In this document: positions 1 through 7,954 of the stretch, piece after piece
Layout of the letters: each line of letters opens with the position of its first letter
How positions within the stretch are numbered: position 1 is the first letter of the stretch
Source: DASZXJ01 sp035545895
Lineage (GTDB): Bacteria; Planctomycetota; Phycisphaerae; Tepidisphaerales; Tepidisphaeraceae
Assembly: GCA_035545895.1 (NCBI GenBank)
Contig: DASZXJ010000170.1
Span: 1 to 21,131, forward strand
DNA: 21,131 nt
Direction: 5' to 3'
Notes under the pieces: model-generated
Seen by the model: the letters and a program-made list of their open reading frames with translations, nothing else
What the model was told of the DNA's origin: nothing
Databases searched by the model: none
Position numbers and translations under genes: made by a program

Positions 1-2028
1 TGGATCTTCGATGTGTGGCGCCAGCCCGCACGCCAGCGCGACGCCGGCCATGCTGTTGAGCTTGGGTCGAATTACTGACGCATCGGAAGGCCCGATTTGC
101 AGCGGCCCGACCAGCGGCTTGACGACGCTGCCGCCGAGCACTTCGTGATCGTATTGCCGAATGATCCAATGCTTGCTGGCGATATTGGGATTCGCCAGTA
201 GTAAGAGCAATTGCTTTGCATCGGCCCGCACTACCTGCGAATGATTCGATGCCGCAGCAACGGCCGTATCACCGATCCGCGCCTTGCGCGTGGGCATGGG
301 GATGCCATCGTGCACAAACCGCATGGTCATTCGGCCGACTTCCTGGCCATGATAGTGCAGCAGCAATTCGCGATGATCCGTTCCGAAGTGGCCGATCACG
401 GTCGCTTCGACATCTTCACCGCGGCAAAGTTCGAGCAGTTCATCGATCCGGTCCTTCGGAACGGAAAGAACCATGCGTTCCTGGGCTTCGCTGATCCAGA
501 TTTCGTCGTATCGCAGGCCATCATATTTCAGCGGGACCTTGTCGAGTTCGACGAACGCGCCAAGCTGCTGTCCCATCTCGCCGATGGCGCTGGACAGGCC
601 GCCGGCGCCGCAATCGGTGATCGCGGTGAATAGATTTCGGTCGCGCGCCTGCAAAATTACGTCGGCCACCTTTTTTTCGGTGATGGCGTTGCCAATCTGA
701 ACGGCATGGCTGAACTCATCGGCGTGTGTCTCGGTTAATTCGGCAGAAGAGAACGTGGCCCCGTGAATGCCATCCCGCCCGGTGCGTCCGCCCATGACGA
801 CAATCGCATCGCCGGATTGAGTCTGTTTGGCAATTTTGTCTCGCGGAATAAGTCCAACGCAGCCGCAAAAGACCAGCGGATTGCCGAGATAATTATCGTT
901 GAAATAGACCGCGCCGTTGACGGTGGGTATTCCCATGCGGTTGCCGTAATCGCGCACGCCGGCCACCACCTGCTGCAGGACTCGCTTGGGATGAATCACA
1001 CCCGGCGGAAGCTGGTCGTTGGGATACTTCGCATCCGCCACGCAAAAAACGTCCGTATTGGCAATCGGTTTGGCAGCCAGACCTGTGCCGAGAATATCGC
1101 GAATCACGCCGCCCGCGCCGGTCGAACTGCCGCCGTAGGGTTCAATCGCGCTGGGGTGATTGTGCGTTTCAACCTTGAAGCAAACCGCATCGGATGAATC
1201 AAATGCAATCACGCCGGCATTGTCTTTGAACACGCTCAAGCAGAACGAACCATCGCGATCCATCAATTGCTGGGTCGATTGAAAAATCGTGTCGCGAATC
1301 AGGTTGCCATATCGACGCAGAACGTTGCCTTTTTCATCGACGACTTCGACGGCGCTTTTCAATGTCTTGTGAACGCAATGCTCGCTCCAGGTTTGAGCGA
1401 GCGTTTCAAGCTCGACATCGGTGGGCTCGCGGTTGCGATCGCGGAAATAATTTTGAATCGCTTTCATTTCCGCGAGCGACAGAAACAGATGGCCGTCGCG
1501 ACTTAGTTTTTTAAGTTGATCGTCGTTTAACTTGCGAATCTCGACCGTCCGTAGCTCGAATTTGTATTGCTGTGCAGAGGGCAGTTGATCGGGCAGGAAT
1601 GGTTCGAAATGAAGCGATTCGATCACGTTGTTGGCCAGCACGCGCCAGACGATGCGTTCCAGTTCCTTGCGATCGATTTTCCGATCCATCACATACGCTC
1701 GGCCGGTGCGGACCTGCCTTACATCGATGCCCATATCTCGCATCGCCATTTCAGTCGAGTTGGCGACGGGATCCATCACCCCGGGCTTGAGATGGATTTC
1801 CACCCGGTAATCGCCGTTGGCGGGCCGAGTCTCTTCGACGATTGGATCGGCCAGCAGTTGCCGCGCAGCACGGCGAATCTGTGCCGGCTCGGCGTCGGAA
1901 TCGATCAGGAAAATGCGATAGGTCGAAATCGTTCCCGAATCAGCGCCGAATTCCGCAATCTGGTTGCGAATGGCCTGACCCAACGGATCGGGCTGCTGCC
2001 TCGTACGAACATCAACACGATGAATCAT
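1..2028 (-). CDS. purL: Phosphoribosylformylglycinamidine synthase with fused tandem PurS-like N-terminus (3' end missing)
   Basis: Catalyses the fourth step of de novo purine synthesis: FGAR + ATP + glutamine-derived ammonia to FGAM, in the cytoplasm. The first 676 codons are present and the frame runs off the left edge. Residues about 210-225 hold the PurL signature WSEHCVHKTLKS, and further on KVETHNHPSAIEP followed by YGGSSTGAGG forms the nucleotide-binding region. The roughly 180 residues before the signature are longer than in the stand-alone small PurL. They contain two PurS-like units: about 3-66, ending LLADPIVEE, and about 74-139, starting YRVEIHLKPGVMDP and ending VLANNVIES. The ATG at 2028 is the first in frame. 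It has no Shine-Dalgarno site but a TACAAT hexamer 8 bases upstream. The glutaminase PurQ is not in the window. The family call is very secure; the PurS reading is by eye. Confidence 0.95.
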   Translation of the reverse strand, partial: MIHRVDVRTRQQPDPLGQAIRNQIAEFGADSGTISTYRIFLIDSDAEPAQIRRAARQLLADPIVEETRPANGDYRVEIHLKPGVMDPVANSTEMAMRDMGIDVRQVRTGRAYVMDRKIDRKELERIVWRVLANNVIESLHFEPFLPDQLPSAQQYKFELRTVEIRKLNDDQLKKLSRDGHLFLSLAEMKAIQNYFRDRNREPTDVELETLAQTWSEHCVHKTLKSAVEVVDEKGNVLRRYGNLIRDTIFQSTQQLMDRDGSFCLSVFKDNAGVIAFDSSDAVCFKVETHNHPSAIEPYGGSSTGAGGVIRDILGTGLAAKPIANTDVFCVADAKYPNDQLPPGVIHPKRVLQQVVAGVRDYGNRMGIPTVNGAVYFNDNYLGNPLVFCGCVGLIPRDKIAKQTQSGDAIVVMGGRTGRDGIHGATFSSAELTETHADEFSHAVQIGNAITEKKVADVILQARDRNLFTAITDCGAGGLSSAIGEMGQQLGAFVELDKVPLKYDGLRYDEIWISEAQERMVLSVPKDRIDELLELCRGEDVEATVIGHFGTDHRELLLHYHGQEVGRMTMRFVHDGIPMPTRKARIGDTAVAAASNHSQVVRADAKQLLLLLANPNIASKHWIIRQYDHEVLGGSVVKPLVGPLQIGPSDASVIRPKLNSMAGVALACGLAPHIEDP

Positions 2029-2036
2029 TTGACCGG

Positions 2037-2042
2037 ATTGTA
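2037..2042 (-). promoter_or_regulatory. -10-like TACAAT just upstream of purL
   Basis: On the minus strand TACAAT ends 8 bases before the purL ATG, so transcription would begin at or next to the start codon. No ribosome binding site lies between. I see no convincing -35 box. It fits a leaderless transcript. Confidence 0.4.
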
Positions 2043-2072
2043 GCGAGACTGTTTCAGGAATGAAGAGAACAT

Positions 2073-2627
2073 TTACGTCACAGATAATTTTGCGACGAAC
2101 GCGCCAAATCCCGCGGCCTGGCTTGCCAGGCGCTGATCCAGGCCTTCATCATTCAAACTCCCCTGCGGATCGAGCTTTTGCATAATGCCGGGGATAAACA
2201 CGCGCTCCGGGTAAAGATACGCGTTTCGATAGGCAAAGATCATCTCAAGCTGCTCAATCGACCGCAGAGCCCCCCAAATTCCCGCTGACTCACCTGTGAA
2301 TGCTACCGGTTTGCGCTCAAAGCTCTCGGGAAATTTGAGCATGTCAATGAAATACTTGAGCACGCCGGGGAAAGAGCCATTGTATTCCGGCGTAATGATA
2401 TGAAGCCCTTTGGCGCTGAGTACACGCTGCTGAATGGCCACCATGGCGGGCGGCTTGGTCGCGTAGGAAGAGGGATCAAACACTTCCTTGGGCAAATCGC
2501 CGAGGCTGAATACGTCGGCGTTGATGTTGGCGGCCTGATAATGCCGCGCCAGAATCTGGGTGACCTTAAGGCAATTGGAATTGGGTCTGTTCGTGCCGCT
2601 GATCAAGAGAATCGGATCACTGCTCAT
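2073..2627 (-). CDS. NADPH-dependent FMN reductase / flavodoxin-like oxidoreductase
   Basis: A cytoplasmic flavoprotein of 184 residues, probably reducing FMN, quinones or azo compounds with NAD(P)H. The N-terminal phosphate-binding loop SGTNRPNSN (about 10-18) and the motif TPEYNGSFPGVLKYFIDML (about 79-97) are the two hallmarks of the NADPH-dependent FMN reductase superfamily (SsuE/ChrR/azoreductase-like). An in-frame ATG lies 39 bases further upstream. The start at 2627 is preferred because AAGGAG sits 5 bases before it, one of the clearest Shine-Dalgarno sites in the window. It lies 44 bases upstream of purL on the same strand, but nothing links the functions. The substrate cannot be read from sequence. 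Confidence 0.88.
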   Translation of the reverse strand: MSSDPILLISGTNRPNSNCLKVTQILARHYQAANINADVFSLGDLPKEVFDPSSYATKPPAMVAIQQRVLSAKGLHIITPEYNGSFPGVLKYFIDMLKFPESFERKPVAFTGESAGIWGALRSIEQLEMIFAYRNAYLYPERVFIPGIMQKLDPQGSLNDEGLDQRLASQAAGFGAFVAKLSVT

Positions 2628-2690
2628 CGAAGCTCCTTCAAGGATTTGATGCCTATCAATTGACAACCCTTATGGTTCATCCGCCTGAGT

Positions 2691-3404
2691 CTAGGCGCGC
2701 TGGCGGAAAATCACGACAACCAGGCCAATTAGGATAATCCCCGCGATCACGGCCACCAGAAGAGGTCCACCCGAACTCGTTACAACTGGGGAAGCAGGGA
2801 TGTTTGCAGAAGCGGACGCTTGCGAAGCTACGGTGGGCCATTCGGTCTGCACGGTCAGGTTCTCATCATGTCCCAGCAGAATTGACCGAAACGCCGTCTC
2901 ATAAGACTGCCTGAAATTGATGGCACACAAAACCGTCTGCTCAAACCCCGCATCGGGCGGCAATCGGAATAAATCCTGCGTCATCACCACGCGTTTGGGT
3001 GGCGCAATGGACTGCGGGCTTGTAAACTCCATCGTGTAGATCGCACAAGCCCGGGGCGCAACATCGTCTTCGGAAACACCAATCACGATCTGCCTGATGA
3101 GGATCGACGAGAGCTTTGCCTGCAATGCTGTCGCGTCGTAGCTTACGTGAAACGCCCTGGCAACCTCATCGCCATGTTTTTTGGCGACGGCATTGGGTTC
3201 CTGATCGAAATTGGGCGGCTCCTGCACATCCGGCGGCTGCTCGCTCTGAATCAATTCCCGAATCGGCACGCGCACTTCCATGGTCGCATGATCGGGATAG
3301 GCAACGATCTCAGAAGATATTTCGACGGCTTCGACGTGGCCGAACGCTGTACTGAACAATCCAAATAAAATGGTGATAGTCACCAATAAGATCAGTTTGC
3401 GCAT
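2691..3404 (-). CDS. Exported single-pass membrane protein of unknown function
   Basis: A 237-residue protein that I do not recognise. It begins with a signal peptide (MRKLILLVTI and following hydrophobic residues, likely cleaved after STAFG near residue 22). An extracytoplasmic domain of about 185 residues follows, with a proline- and acid-rich stretch near 55-75. One hydrophobic helix (LLVAVIAGIILIGLVVVIF) ends the protein with a short basic tail, RQRA. This predicts most of the chain outside the membrane, anchored at its C-terminus. The start at 3404 is chosen over an in-frame ATG at 3431 because AAGGG stands at the right distance before it and the signal peptide then begins properly. The 63 bases before the FMN reductase hold no clear terminator, so co-transcription is possible. 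Confidence 0.72.
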   Translation of the reverse strand: MRKLILLVTITILFGLFSTAFGHVEAVEISSEIVAYPDHATMEVRVPIRELIQSEQPPDVQEPPNFDQEPNAVAKKHGDEVARAFHVSYDATALQAKLSSILIRQIVIGVSEDDVAPRACAIYTMEFTSPQSIAPPKRVVMTQDLFRLPPDAGFEQTVLCAINFRQSYETAFRSILLGHDENLTVQTEWPTVASQASASANIPASPVVTSSGGPLLVAVIAGIILIGLVVVIFRQRA

Positions 3405-3497
3405 GTAAGCCCTTGATCGCCCATCATGCATAAATACTGAGAATGAGGGAGGAAGTTTAGTAAGAGTTGCCAGACAACAATTCGAGTTGCGGCGAAC

Positions 3498-4847
3498 TTA
3501 CCGACGCCCGTTCACCATATGACGGGCCTGCTCATAAACCTGCACGCAGGAACGGGCGGCGTCCACCCAGTTCATGCGGCTGATTTCGAAGCTGCCGTGT
3601 TGACGCAGGGTGCTGGCGAGCGGCGGATGCTTGAGCACCGCGATGATCTTGTTGGCCATCTCGTTGATGTCCCAGAAGTCAACCTTTAACGCGTGCTGAA
3701 CGACTTCAGAAACACCCGACTGCTTGGAGATGATGACCGGTACGTCGTGGCTCATGGCTTCCAGCGGCGCGATGCCGAAGGGCTCGGATACGCTGGGCAT
3801 GACATAAAGATCGGCCATCTTGAAGACTTTTTCGACGTCGGCGCCGCGAAGGAAGCCGGTGAACAGCACCTTGTGACCGATGCCCATGCTGGCGGCCATC
3901 TCGATGGTCCGGCGGATCAGGTCGCCCGAGCCGGCCATCACGAACTTCACGTTGTCCATCACCTCAAGCACCTTTTTGGCAGCGGCCAGGAAATACTCCG
4001 GCCCCTTCTGCATGGTGATGCGGCCCAGGAACAGCACGATCTTCTCATCCTTGTGGATGTTATACTTTTCGTCTTCCACCGAGCCGTTGCCGTTGCTCTC
4101 AATGGCGTTGTAAACCACTTCGACCTTACCCGGATCAATGCCGTAATGATGCGTGATGACGTTCTTGGTCAAATGGCTGACTGCAATGATCTTCATCGCG
4201 CCGTGCATGCCTCGGCGTTCGATGTCGTAAATTCGCTGATCCAGATGCAAACCGCTTCGGTCGAATTCAGTCGAGTGAACGTGGATGACCAGCGGCACGC
4301 CTTTGATTCCAGCGACGGCCAATCCGGCGGGGAAGGTCATCCAGTCGTGAGCGTGAACAATATCGAAGCTTTCCTGCCGCGCGATCTCGGCGGCAAGCAG
4401 GGCATATCGCTGGACTTCGGAGAGCAAATCGCCGGCGTAATTGGTTCCGGTCGCGGCCGGCTGCGCGGGAGTCGGCACATTGGGGGCTGCCGCGGAAGAT
4501 GTTGTCTTTGAATCAACGGCCGTCGCCGCAGCGGCGCGCGACGCCGTCTGCTGTTCAAGATAATCTTCTTCGGTTCGATAAGGAGACAATTGAGCGTTGA
4601 CCGTGCGGAACGCGACATGCTCAAACTCATCCAGCCGAAACTCGGTGGTGGGCAAACTAAGCGATGAATTTGCTCGCGGGCTAACCAGCCGAACATGCGT
4701 GGAAAACGGCGATGTAACAGGTCTCGGCAGCACGAAAATGATCTGCGTGCCGATGGAATTCATGGCCTTGGTCAAGCCATAGCAGGCGGTGCCCAGCCCA
4801 CCGCTGATAAACGGCGGAAATTCCCACCCGAGCATGAAGACGCGCAT
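3498..4847 (-). CDS. Glycogen/starch synthase-like glycosyltransferase (GT-B, GT4/GT5 type)
   Basis: A 449-residue cytoplasmic glycosyltransferase that would transfer a sugar from a nucleotide-sugar donor, plausibly in glycogen or other glucan metabolism. The N-terminal half begins MRVFMLGWEFPPFISGGLG, where the GGLG loop at 16-19 corresponds to the KTGGLGD motif of starch/glycogen synthases, and HAHDWM at 165-170 is the usual acceptor-side motif. The C-terminal half is a Glycosyl transferases group 1 domain: GRITMQKGPEYF (275-286) supplies the donor phosphate-binding Arg and Lys, and EPFGIAPLEA (355-364) the E-x7-E motif. Residues about 100-137 are an Ala/Thr/Ser/Pro-rich, probably disordered insert. 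The ATG at 4847 has only a poor ribosome site. The exact donor and product are not determinable. Confidence 0.9.
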   Translation of the reverse strand: MRVFMLGWEFPPFISGGLGTACYGLTKAMNSIGTQIIFVLPRPVTSPFSTHVRLVSPRANSSLSLPTTEFRLDEFEHVAFRTVNAQLSPYRTEEDYLEQQTASRAAAATAVDSKTTSSAAAPNVPTPAQPAATGTNYAGDLLSEVQRYALLAAEIARQESFDIVHAHDWMTFPAGLAVAGIKGVPLVIHVHSTEFDRSGLHLDQRIYDIERRGMHGAMKIIAVSHLTKNVITHHYGIDPGKVEVVYNAIESNGNGSVEDEKYNIHKDEKIVLFLGRITMQKGPEYFLAAAKKVLEVMDNVKFVMAGSGDLIRRTIEMAASMGIGHKVLFTGFLRGADVEKVFKMADLYVMPSVSEPFGIAPLEAMSHDVPVIISKQSGVSEVVQHALKVDFWDINEMANKIIAVLKHPPLASTLRQHGSFEISRMNWVDAARSCVQVYEQARHMVNGRR

Positions 4848-5168
4848 AAAAAATGCCGCACTTTCTTAACTACCCGAATAATCCGGTGCCTCACAATTGC
4901 AATTCTGCGAAGCAATGCAGCGATATCCGTTCAAAACCCAACCCGAGACAACAACCGCTGCGATGTTAATTGCACAACTTATGTTTTCCGAGACTACCTT
5001 GTCAATAAGGACGGTATCCCTTGACTAATTTTTCGGCAAGTCAAGCATCATAACAATCGTCTTTGTGGTAAGAAGCAAATACCGGACCCGCAATTGTCGC
5101 GGCAACTGAAACTCAGTCTAAACTAAGTAATTGCCCGCCGGTCATAAAGCACCTAAACTGAGCCCGAT
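4848..5168. other. Divergent intergenic region between glycosyltransferase and DUF2752 gene
   Basis: No gene is seen in these 321 bases. Promoters for the leftward glycosyltransferase and the rightward DUF2752 gene should lie here. Weak plus-strand candidates are TTGACT at 5021 without a well-spaced -10, and TTGTCG at 5094 followed 17 bases later by TCTAAA. Neither is convincing. There is no hairpin with a T-run and no obvious riboswitch. Confidence 0.5.
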
Positions 5169-5651
5169 ATGATCGGCTCCACCCCGCTCATCTATGCGTC
5201 TCGGGCAGACGCTGAGAGACTAAGTCTTCCATATCGTTTGTTGTCGGCTGGAGTGGCTGCGGGTTGTGCAGCCGTGCTCATCATCGCGGCCGGTCTGAAG
5301 CCCGATCCATCCGGAGTTGCCACACATACCAGGCTCGGGTTGCAGAAGTGCTGGATGCTGGATCACATAGGAATTCCGTGCGCAACCTGTGGTATGACCA
5401 CAAGCTTCAGTCATTTTGCCCATGGCAATTTACTAGCCAGTTTTTATGTTCAGCCGATGGGCGCGGTTTTGGCAACATTAGCAAGCATCGCCTTTTGGAT
5501 CGCTCTTTACCTGGCGCTCACAGGCCGGCCGGCGCTACGCTTGATGCACCTGTTTCCCATGCGTCATCTCACCGTTGGCATGCTCTTTTTCGCGCTGCTC
5601 GCCTGGGGATGGAAAATAATGATACACTTGTCCGGAATGGACGGATGGTAA
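5169..5651 (+). CDS. DUF2752 family membrane protein
   Basis: A 160-residue integral membrane protein. The diagnostic part is at about 61-90: CWMLDHIGIP then CATCGMTTSF and HGNL, matching the DUF2752 pattern of a Cys before the loop, then C-x2-C-G-[ML]-T and a short conserved H/G stretch before the next helix. Predicted helices lie at about 23-43, 98-117 and 133-152, with the Cys cluster in the loop after the first. The biochemical role of the family is unknown; the conserved cysteines suggest metal or redox chemistry. The lipoprotein gene starts 25 bases downstream on the same strand, so the two are likely one transcript. The ATG lacks a Shine-Dalgarno site. Confidence 0.85.
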   Translation: MIGSTPLIYASRADAERLSLPYRLLSAGVAAGCAAVLIIAAGLKPDPSGVATHTRLGLQKCWMLDHIGIPCATCGMTTSFSHFAHGNLLASFYVQPMGAVLATLASIAFWIALYLALTGRPALRLMHLFPMRHLTVGMLFFALLAWGWKIMIHLSGMDGW

Positions 5652-5676
5652 TGTAAGAATTTAACCGAGAGCGAAT

Positions 5677-6360
5677 ATGAGGGTTCAGAATTACATGGTT
5701 CTTCACGATGCCCGGCAATTGTGCAATCGAATTGTGTTAATTTTGCTTTATGCCTCAATTCTTTGCATCAGTGGATGTACATGGGTGGGTGCAATGGCGG
5801 GGCCGAGCAAGGAGATGGAATCGCCGGAGAAGGGCAAGCCGCACTATGCCGGCCTGGCTGGGCATTCCGCAGCCGTGATGGTCTGGGCCGACCGGGCCGC
5901 CAAGGTTGAATGGCCATCGATCCAGCTTGATCTGGCCAGCCAGATTCAAAACAAGTTATACGCCAACAAATCTTCCGAACTGAAAGGGACGACCTGGCCA
6001 CGCCAGCCCAGTTCGGTCGTGCGATATCAACTGGATCATCCCGATGTCGATGCATCGCCCGTGACTGAAGTGGCCCCCAGGCTTGGGATTTCCCGGCTCA
6101 TTTATGTGGAAGTCTCCTCCTTCTCCACTCGATCGGATGCTTCATTCGAGATGTATCGGGGCAGCGCAATCGCCTCGGTAAAGGTGATTGAAGTTGAAGG
6201 CACACAAACAAAAGTCGGCTACAGCGAATCCAGTATCCGGGCGACCTTCCCTCCCAAGGCCACCGCTGAAGGAGTATTCAATTCCACCGACGCGATCATG
6301 TACCGCGGCGTCATAGCAGCGCTGGCCAAGGAAATCGCGGGACGATTCTCCAGCGAATGA
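5677..6360 (+). CDS. Lipoprotein of unknown function
   Basis: A 227-residue predicted lipoprotein. An N-terminal basic stretch and hydrophobic core (RIVLILLYASILC) lead to the lipobox I-S-G-C, so Cys34 would be lipidated. The mature part has mixed alpha/beta character, with hydrophobic strands such as RLIYVEVSSFSTR and SAIASVKVIEVEG and the C-terminal helix RGVIAALAKEIAGRF. The pattern vaguely recalls envelope lipoproteins with a CsgG/LpoB-like fold, but I cannot assign a family. GAGAG lies about 8 bases before the ATG, supporting this start. It follows the DUF2752 gene closely and converges with gmhA, leaving a 13-base gap with no terminator. Confidence 0.75.
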   Translation: MRVQNYMVLHDARQLCNRIVLILLYASILCISGCTWVGAMAGPSKEMESPEKGKPHYAGLAGHSAAVMVWADRAAKVEWPSIQLDLASQIQNKLYANKSSELKGTTWPRQPSSVVRYQLDHPDVDASPVTEVAPRLGISRLIYVEVSSFSTRSDASFEMYRGSAIASVKVIEVEGTQTKVGYSESSIRATFPPKATAEGVFNSTDAIMYRGVIAALAKEIAGRFSSE

Positions 6361-6373
6361 GCTGGTTGCAAGT

Positions 6374-6937
6374 TTATTCGACCTGTGCATCGATCCACTC
6401 ACAAAGCACGTGGTACAAGATCTTGTGCGCTTCCTGCACCCGGGCCGTCGAATGAACCGGGATGATGAATTCAAAATCGCACATGCCCTTGGCTTTGCCC
6501 CCATCCTTTCCAAGAAAAGCAACGGTTTTCAAACCCTGTTCCCTGGCCTGATTGATACAGCGAATAATGTTCGGACTGTTGCCGCTGGTTGTGAAAACGA
6601 TCAGCACATCTCCCGGGTTTCCCAAGCCCTCGACCTGTCGTGAGAAGATCGATTCAAATCCCAGATCGTTGCCCGCGCAGGTAATGGCGGCGGGATCACA
6701 CAATGCGATGGCGGCCAGCGCCTTGCGGTCTTTCTTAAAACGAACTGAAAACTCTTCCGCCAGGTGCATTGCATCGGCGGCACTTCCCCCATTGCCCGCC
6801 AGCAGCACCTTGCCGCGGCTGTTCCAGCATTGCAAAAGCAAATCGCCCAATTGTTGAAGCGCATCGCTCATGCTGGAAAGGCGAGGCAGAACCTGCTGCT
6901 GTAAATCCATAATCGCTTGATCGAGCATCGATTTCAT
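6374..6937 (-). CDS. gmhA: Phosphoheptose isomerase-like SIS protein
   Basis: A 187-residue cytoplasmic sugar isomerase domain protein. GmhA converts sedoheptulose 7-phosphate to D-glycero-D-manno-heptose 7-phosphate for LPS or S-layer heptose synthesis. The sequence shows AGNGGSAADAMHLAEEF at 47-63, with Glu62 matching the catalytic glutamate. FTTSGNSPN at 115-123 is the SIS phosphate-binding serine loop, and STARVQEAHKILYH at 163-176 places His171 at the position of the catalytic histidine. Length matches the family. No heptose kinase or other hld gene is nearby, so a related phosphosugar substrate cannot be excluded. It follows the DUF309 gene by 24 bases. No Shine-Dalgarno site is seen; TATTAT lies 7 bases before the ATG. 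Confidence 0.9.
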   Translation of the reverse strand: MKSMLDQAIMDLQQQVLPRLSSMSDALQQLGDLLLQCWNSRGKVLLAGNGGSAADAMHLAEEFSVRFKKDRKALAAIALCDPAAITCAGNDLGFESIFSRQVEGLGNPGDVLIVFTTSGNSPNIIRCINQAREQGLKTVAFLGKDGGKAKGMCDFEFIIPVHSTARVQEAHKILYHVLCEWIDAQVE

Positions 6938-6944
6938 GGCCGAA

Positions 6945-6950
6945 ATAATA
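6945..6950 (-). promoter_or_regulatory. -10-like TATTAT just upstream of gmhA
   Basis: A five-of-six match to TATAAT, 7 bases before the gmhA start on its strand and inside the 24-base gap after the DUF309 gene. It would give a leaderless gmhA message independent of the upstream genes. No clear -35 box is visible. Confidence 0.35.
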
Positions 6951-6961
6951 ACAGGAGTGAT

Positions 6962-7399
6962 TCAAAACCGCGCGGGCTTTGCAAACTTCTCTGCCTCGCC
7001 GTTTTCAAACGGGTCGTAAGACAGCTCGATCTTCGGCACCTTGGAATGATCGAGCTGAATCTCCCCTTTTTCCGGCAACGGATTGGCTTCCACCACAGGC
7101 GCCAGGACTTGCCGCATTTTTTCCAGAAACGCCGGGACATCCAGCCCCATGAATTTCGCCGGCACATTCACGAACTTTCTGTTGTAGCTCTTAAAAAGGC
7201 TCAACACCCCGCGCGGATTAGAACGGCAGTAATGTTCCAGCGCCACCGAGCACTGAATCATTCCCTGATAGAAGTCGTGCTTGGTCCCGTAGGCCATGTG
7301 CCAGACGTCTTCCCACACCTCATGGGCCTCGAAGAATTCGTGATCGTTAAACAGACGAATGCCTTCCAGATAAAGATTTCGTTCCTCAGGCAGCGTCAT
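6962..7399 (-). CDS. DUF309 domain protein
   Basis: A small cytoplasmic protein of 145 residues. The N-terminal 75 residues carry the DUF309 pattern: GIRLFNDHEFFEAHEVWEDV, then a Trp/His stretch, then FYQGMIQCSVALEHYCRSN and a Gly-containing helix. In the family this is a helical bundle with conserved His, Glu and Gln residues; its function is not established. The C-terminal 40 residues after ANPLPEKGE are variable and hydrophilic. It sits 51 bases downstream of the GNAT gene and 24 bases upstream of gmhA on the same strand. The ATG has no Shine-Dalgarno site. The family call is good. Confidence 0.85.
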   Translation of the reverse strand: MTLPEERNLYLEGIRLFNDHEFFEAHEVWEDVWHMAYGTKHDFYQGMIQCSVALEHYCRSNPRGVLSLFKSYNRKFVNVPAKFMGLDVPAFLEKMRQVLAPVVEANPLPEKGEIQLDHSKVPKIELSYDPFENGEAEKFAKPARF

Positions 7400-7450
7400 A
7401 AAAATATCGGTGTGAAGAGACGGACCTTGGGAATCTCGCCAATCCTTCGT

Positions 7451-7954
7451 TTACTCGTCTTTCTTATCCGTGCCGTAAATGTCCAGATAGAAATAGAGCA
7501 GTTGCTTGCCTTGAAAATCCCTGGTGCGATCGTGGCGGAAGCGAAACTTCTGGAACAGTTTGATGGCCGGCTCTCGATCGACGAACGTATCAAGGGTAAT
7601 TTTCAGATAATGCTGTTCCGAGCAGAATTTGACCGCGGTCTCCACCAGCTTGCTGCCTATGCCCCGGCGCCGGACATCTGATCGCACGCGCAGCCGGCGA
7701 ATCTCGCCGATCCCTTTTTCGTAGTGCTGCACGCCAATGGTTCCGACGATTTCATGATTGGCATTTTCAGCCACCCAGAAATGGTTTCCCGGCTCGGACA
7801 TGTACGCAGCCTGGATGTCATCGATATCCAAACCCGTATCATTTTCCGCCAATTGTCCGCCCAGCAAGCCTTCGTGATACAGTTTCTTGCAGGCCTCAGC
7901 ATCGCTGGGCTGAAAACTTCGGATCGTGACTGGAACATCACCGGGAGAATCCAT
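7451..7954 (-). CDS. GNAT family N-acetyltransferase
   Basis: A 167-residue acetyltransferase that would move an acetyl group from acetyl-CoA to an unknown amine. Motif A is clear: EIRRLRVRSDVRRRGIGSKL at about 83-102, with R-R-R-G-I-G forming the CoA pyrophosphate loop. The preceding strand HEIVGTIGVQHY and the C-terminal EPAIKLFQKFRFRHDRTRDF are also typical GNAT elements. It resembles the general Acetyltransf_1 group and has no feature fixing the substrate. The start at 7954 puts the usual IRSFQPSDAEA strand-helix unit right after the N-terminus. No Shine-Dalgarno site is present; an extended -10 (TGC TAGAAT) lies 7 bases upstream. Confidence 0.9.
   Translation of the reverse strand: MDSPGDVPVTIRSFQPSDAEACKKLYHEGLLGGQLAENDTGLDIDDIQAAYMSEPGNHFWVAENANHEIVGTIGVQHYEKGIGEIRRLRVRSDVRRRGIGSKLVETAVKFCSEQHYLKITLDTFVDREPAIKLFQKFRFRHDRTRDFQGKQLLYFYLDIYGTDKKDE

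Noticed and set aside
211..1506. Several plus-strand frames of 79-158 codons
   Set aside because: All are antisense to purL, whose minus-strand frame is open from 2028 to the window edge and has catalytic motifs.
3693..4511. Plus-strand open frame of 272 codons
   Set aside because: Antisense to the glycosyltransferase, whose motifs are unambiguous; the translation is rich in His/Asp in the way of a reverse-frame shadow.
6917..7681. Plus-strand open frame of 254 codons
   Set aside because: It covers parts of three minus-strand genes (gmhA, DUF309, GNAT) with clear family motifs.
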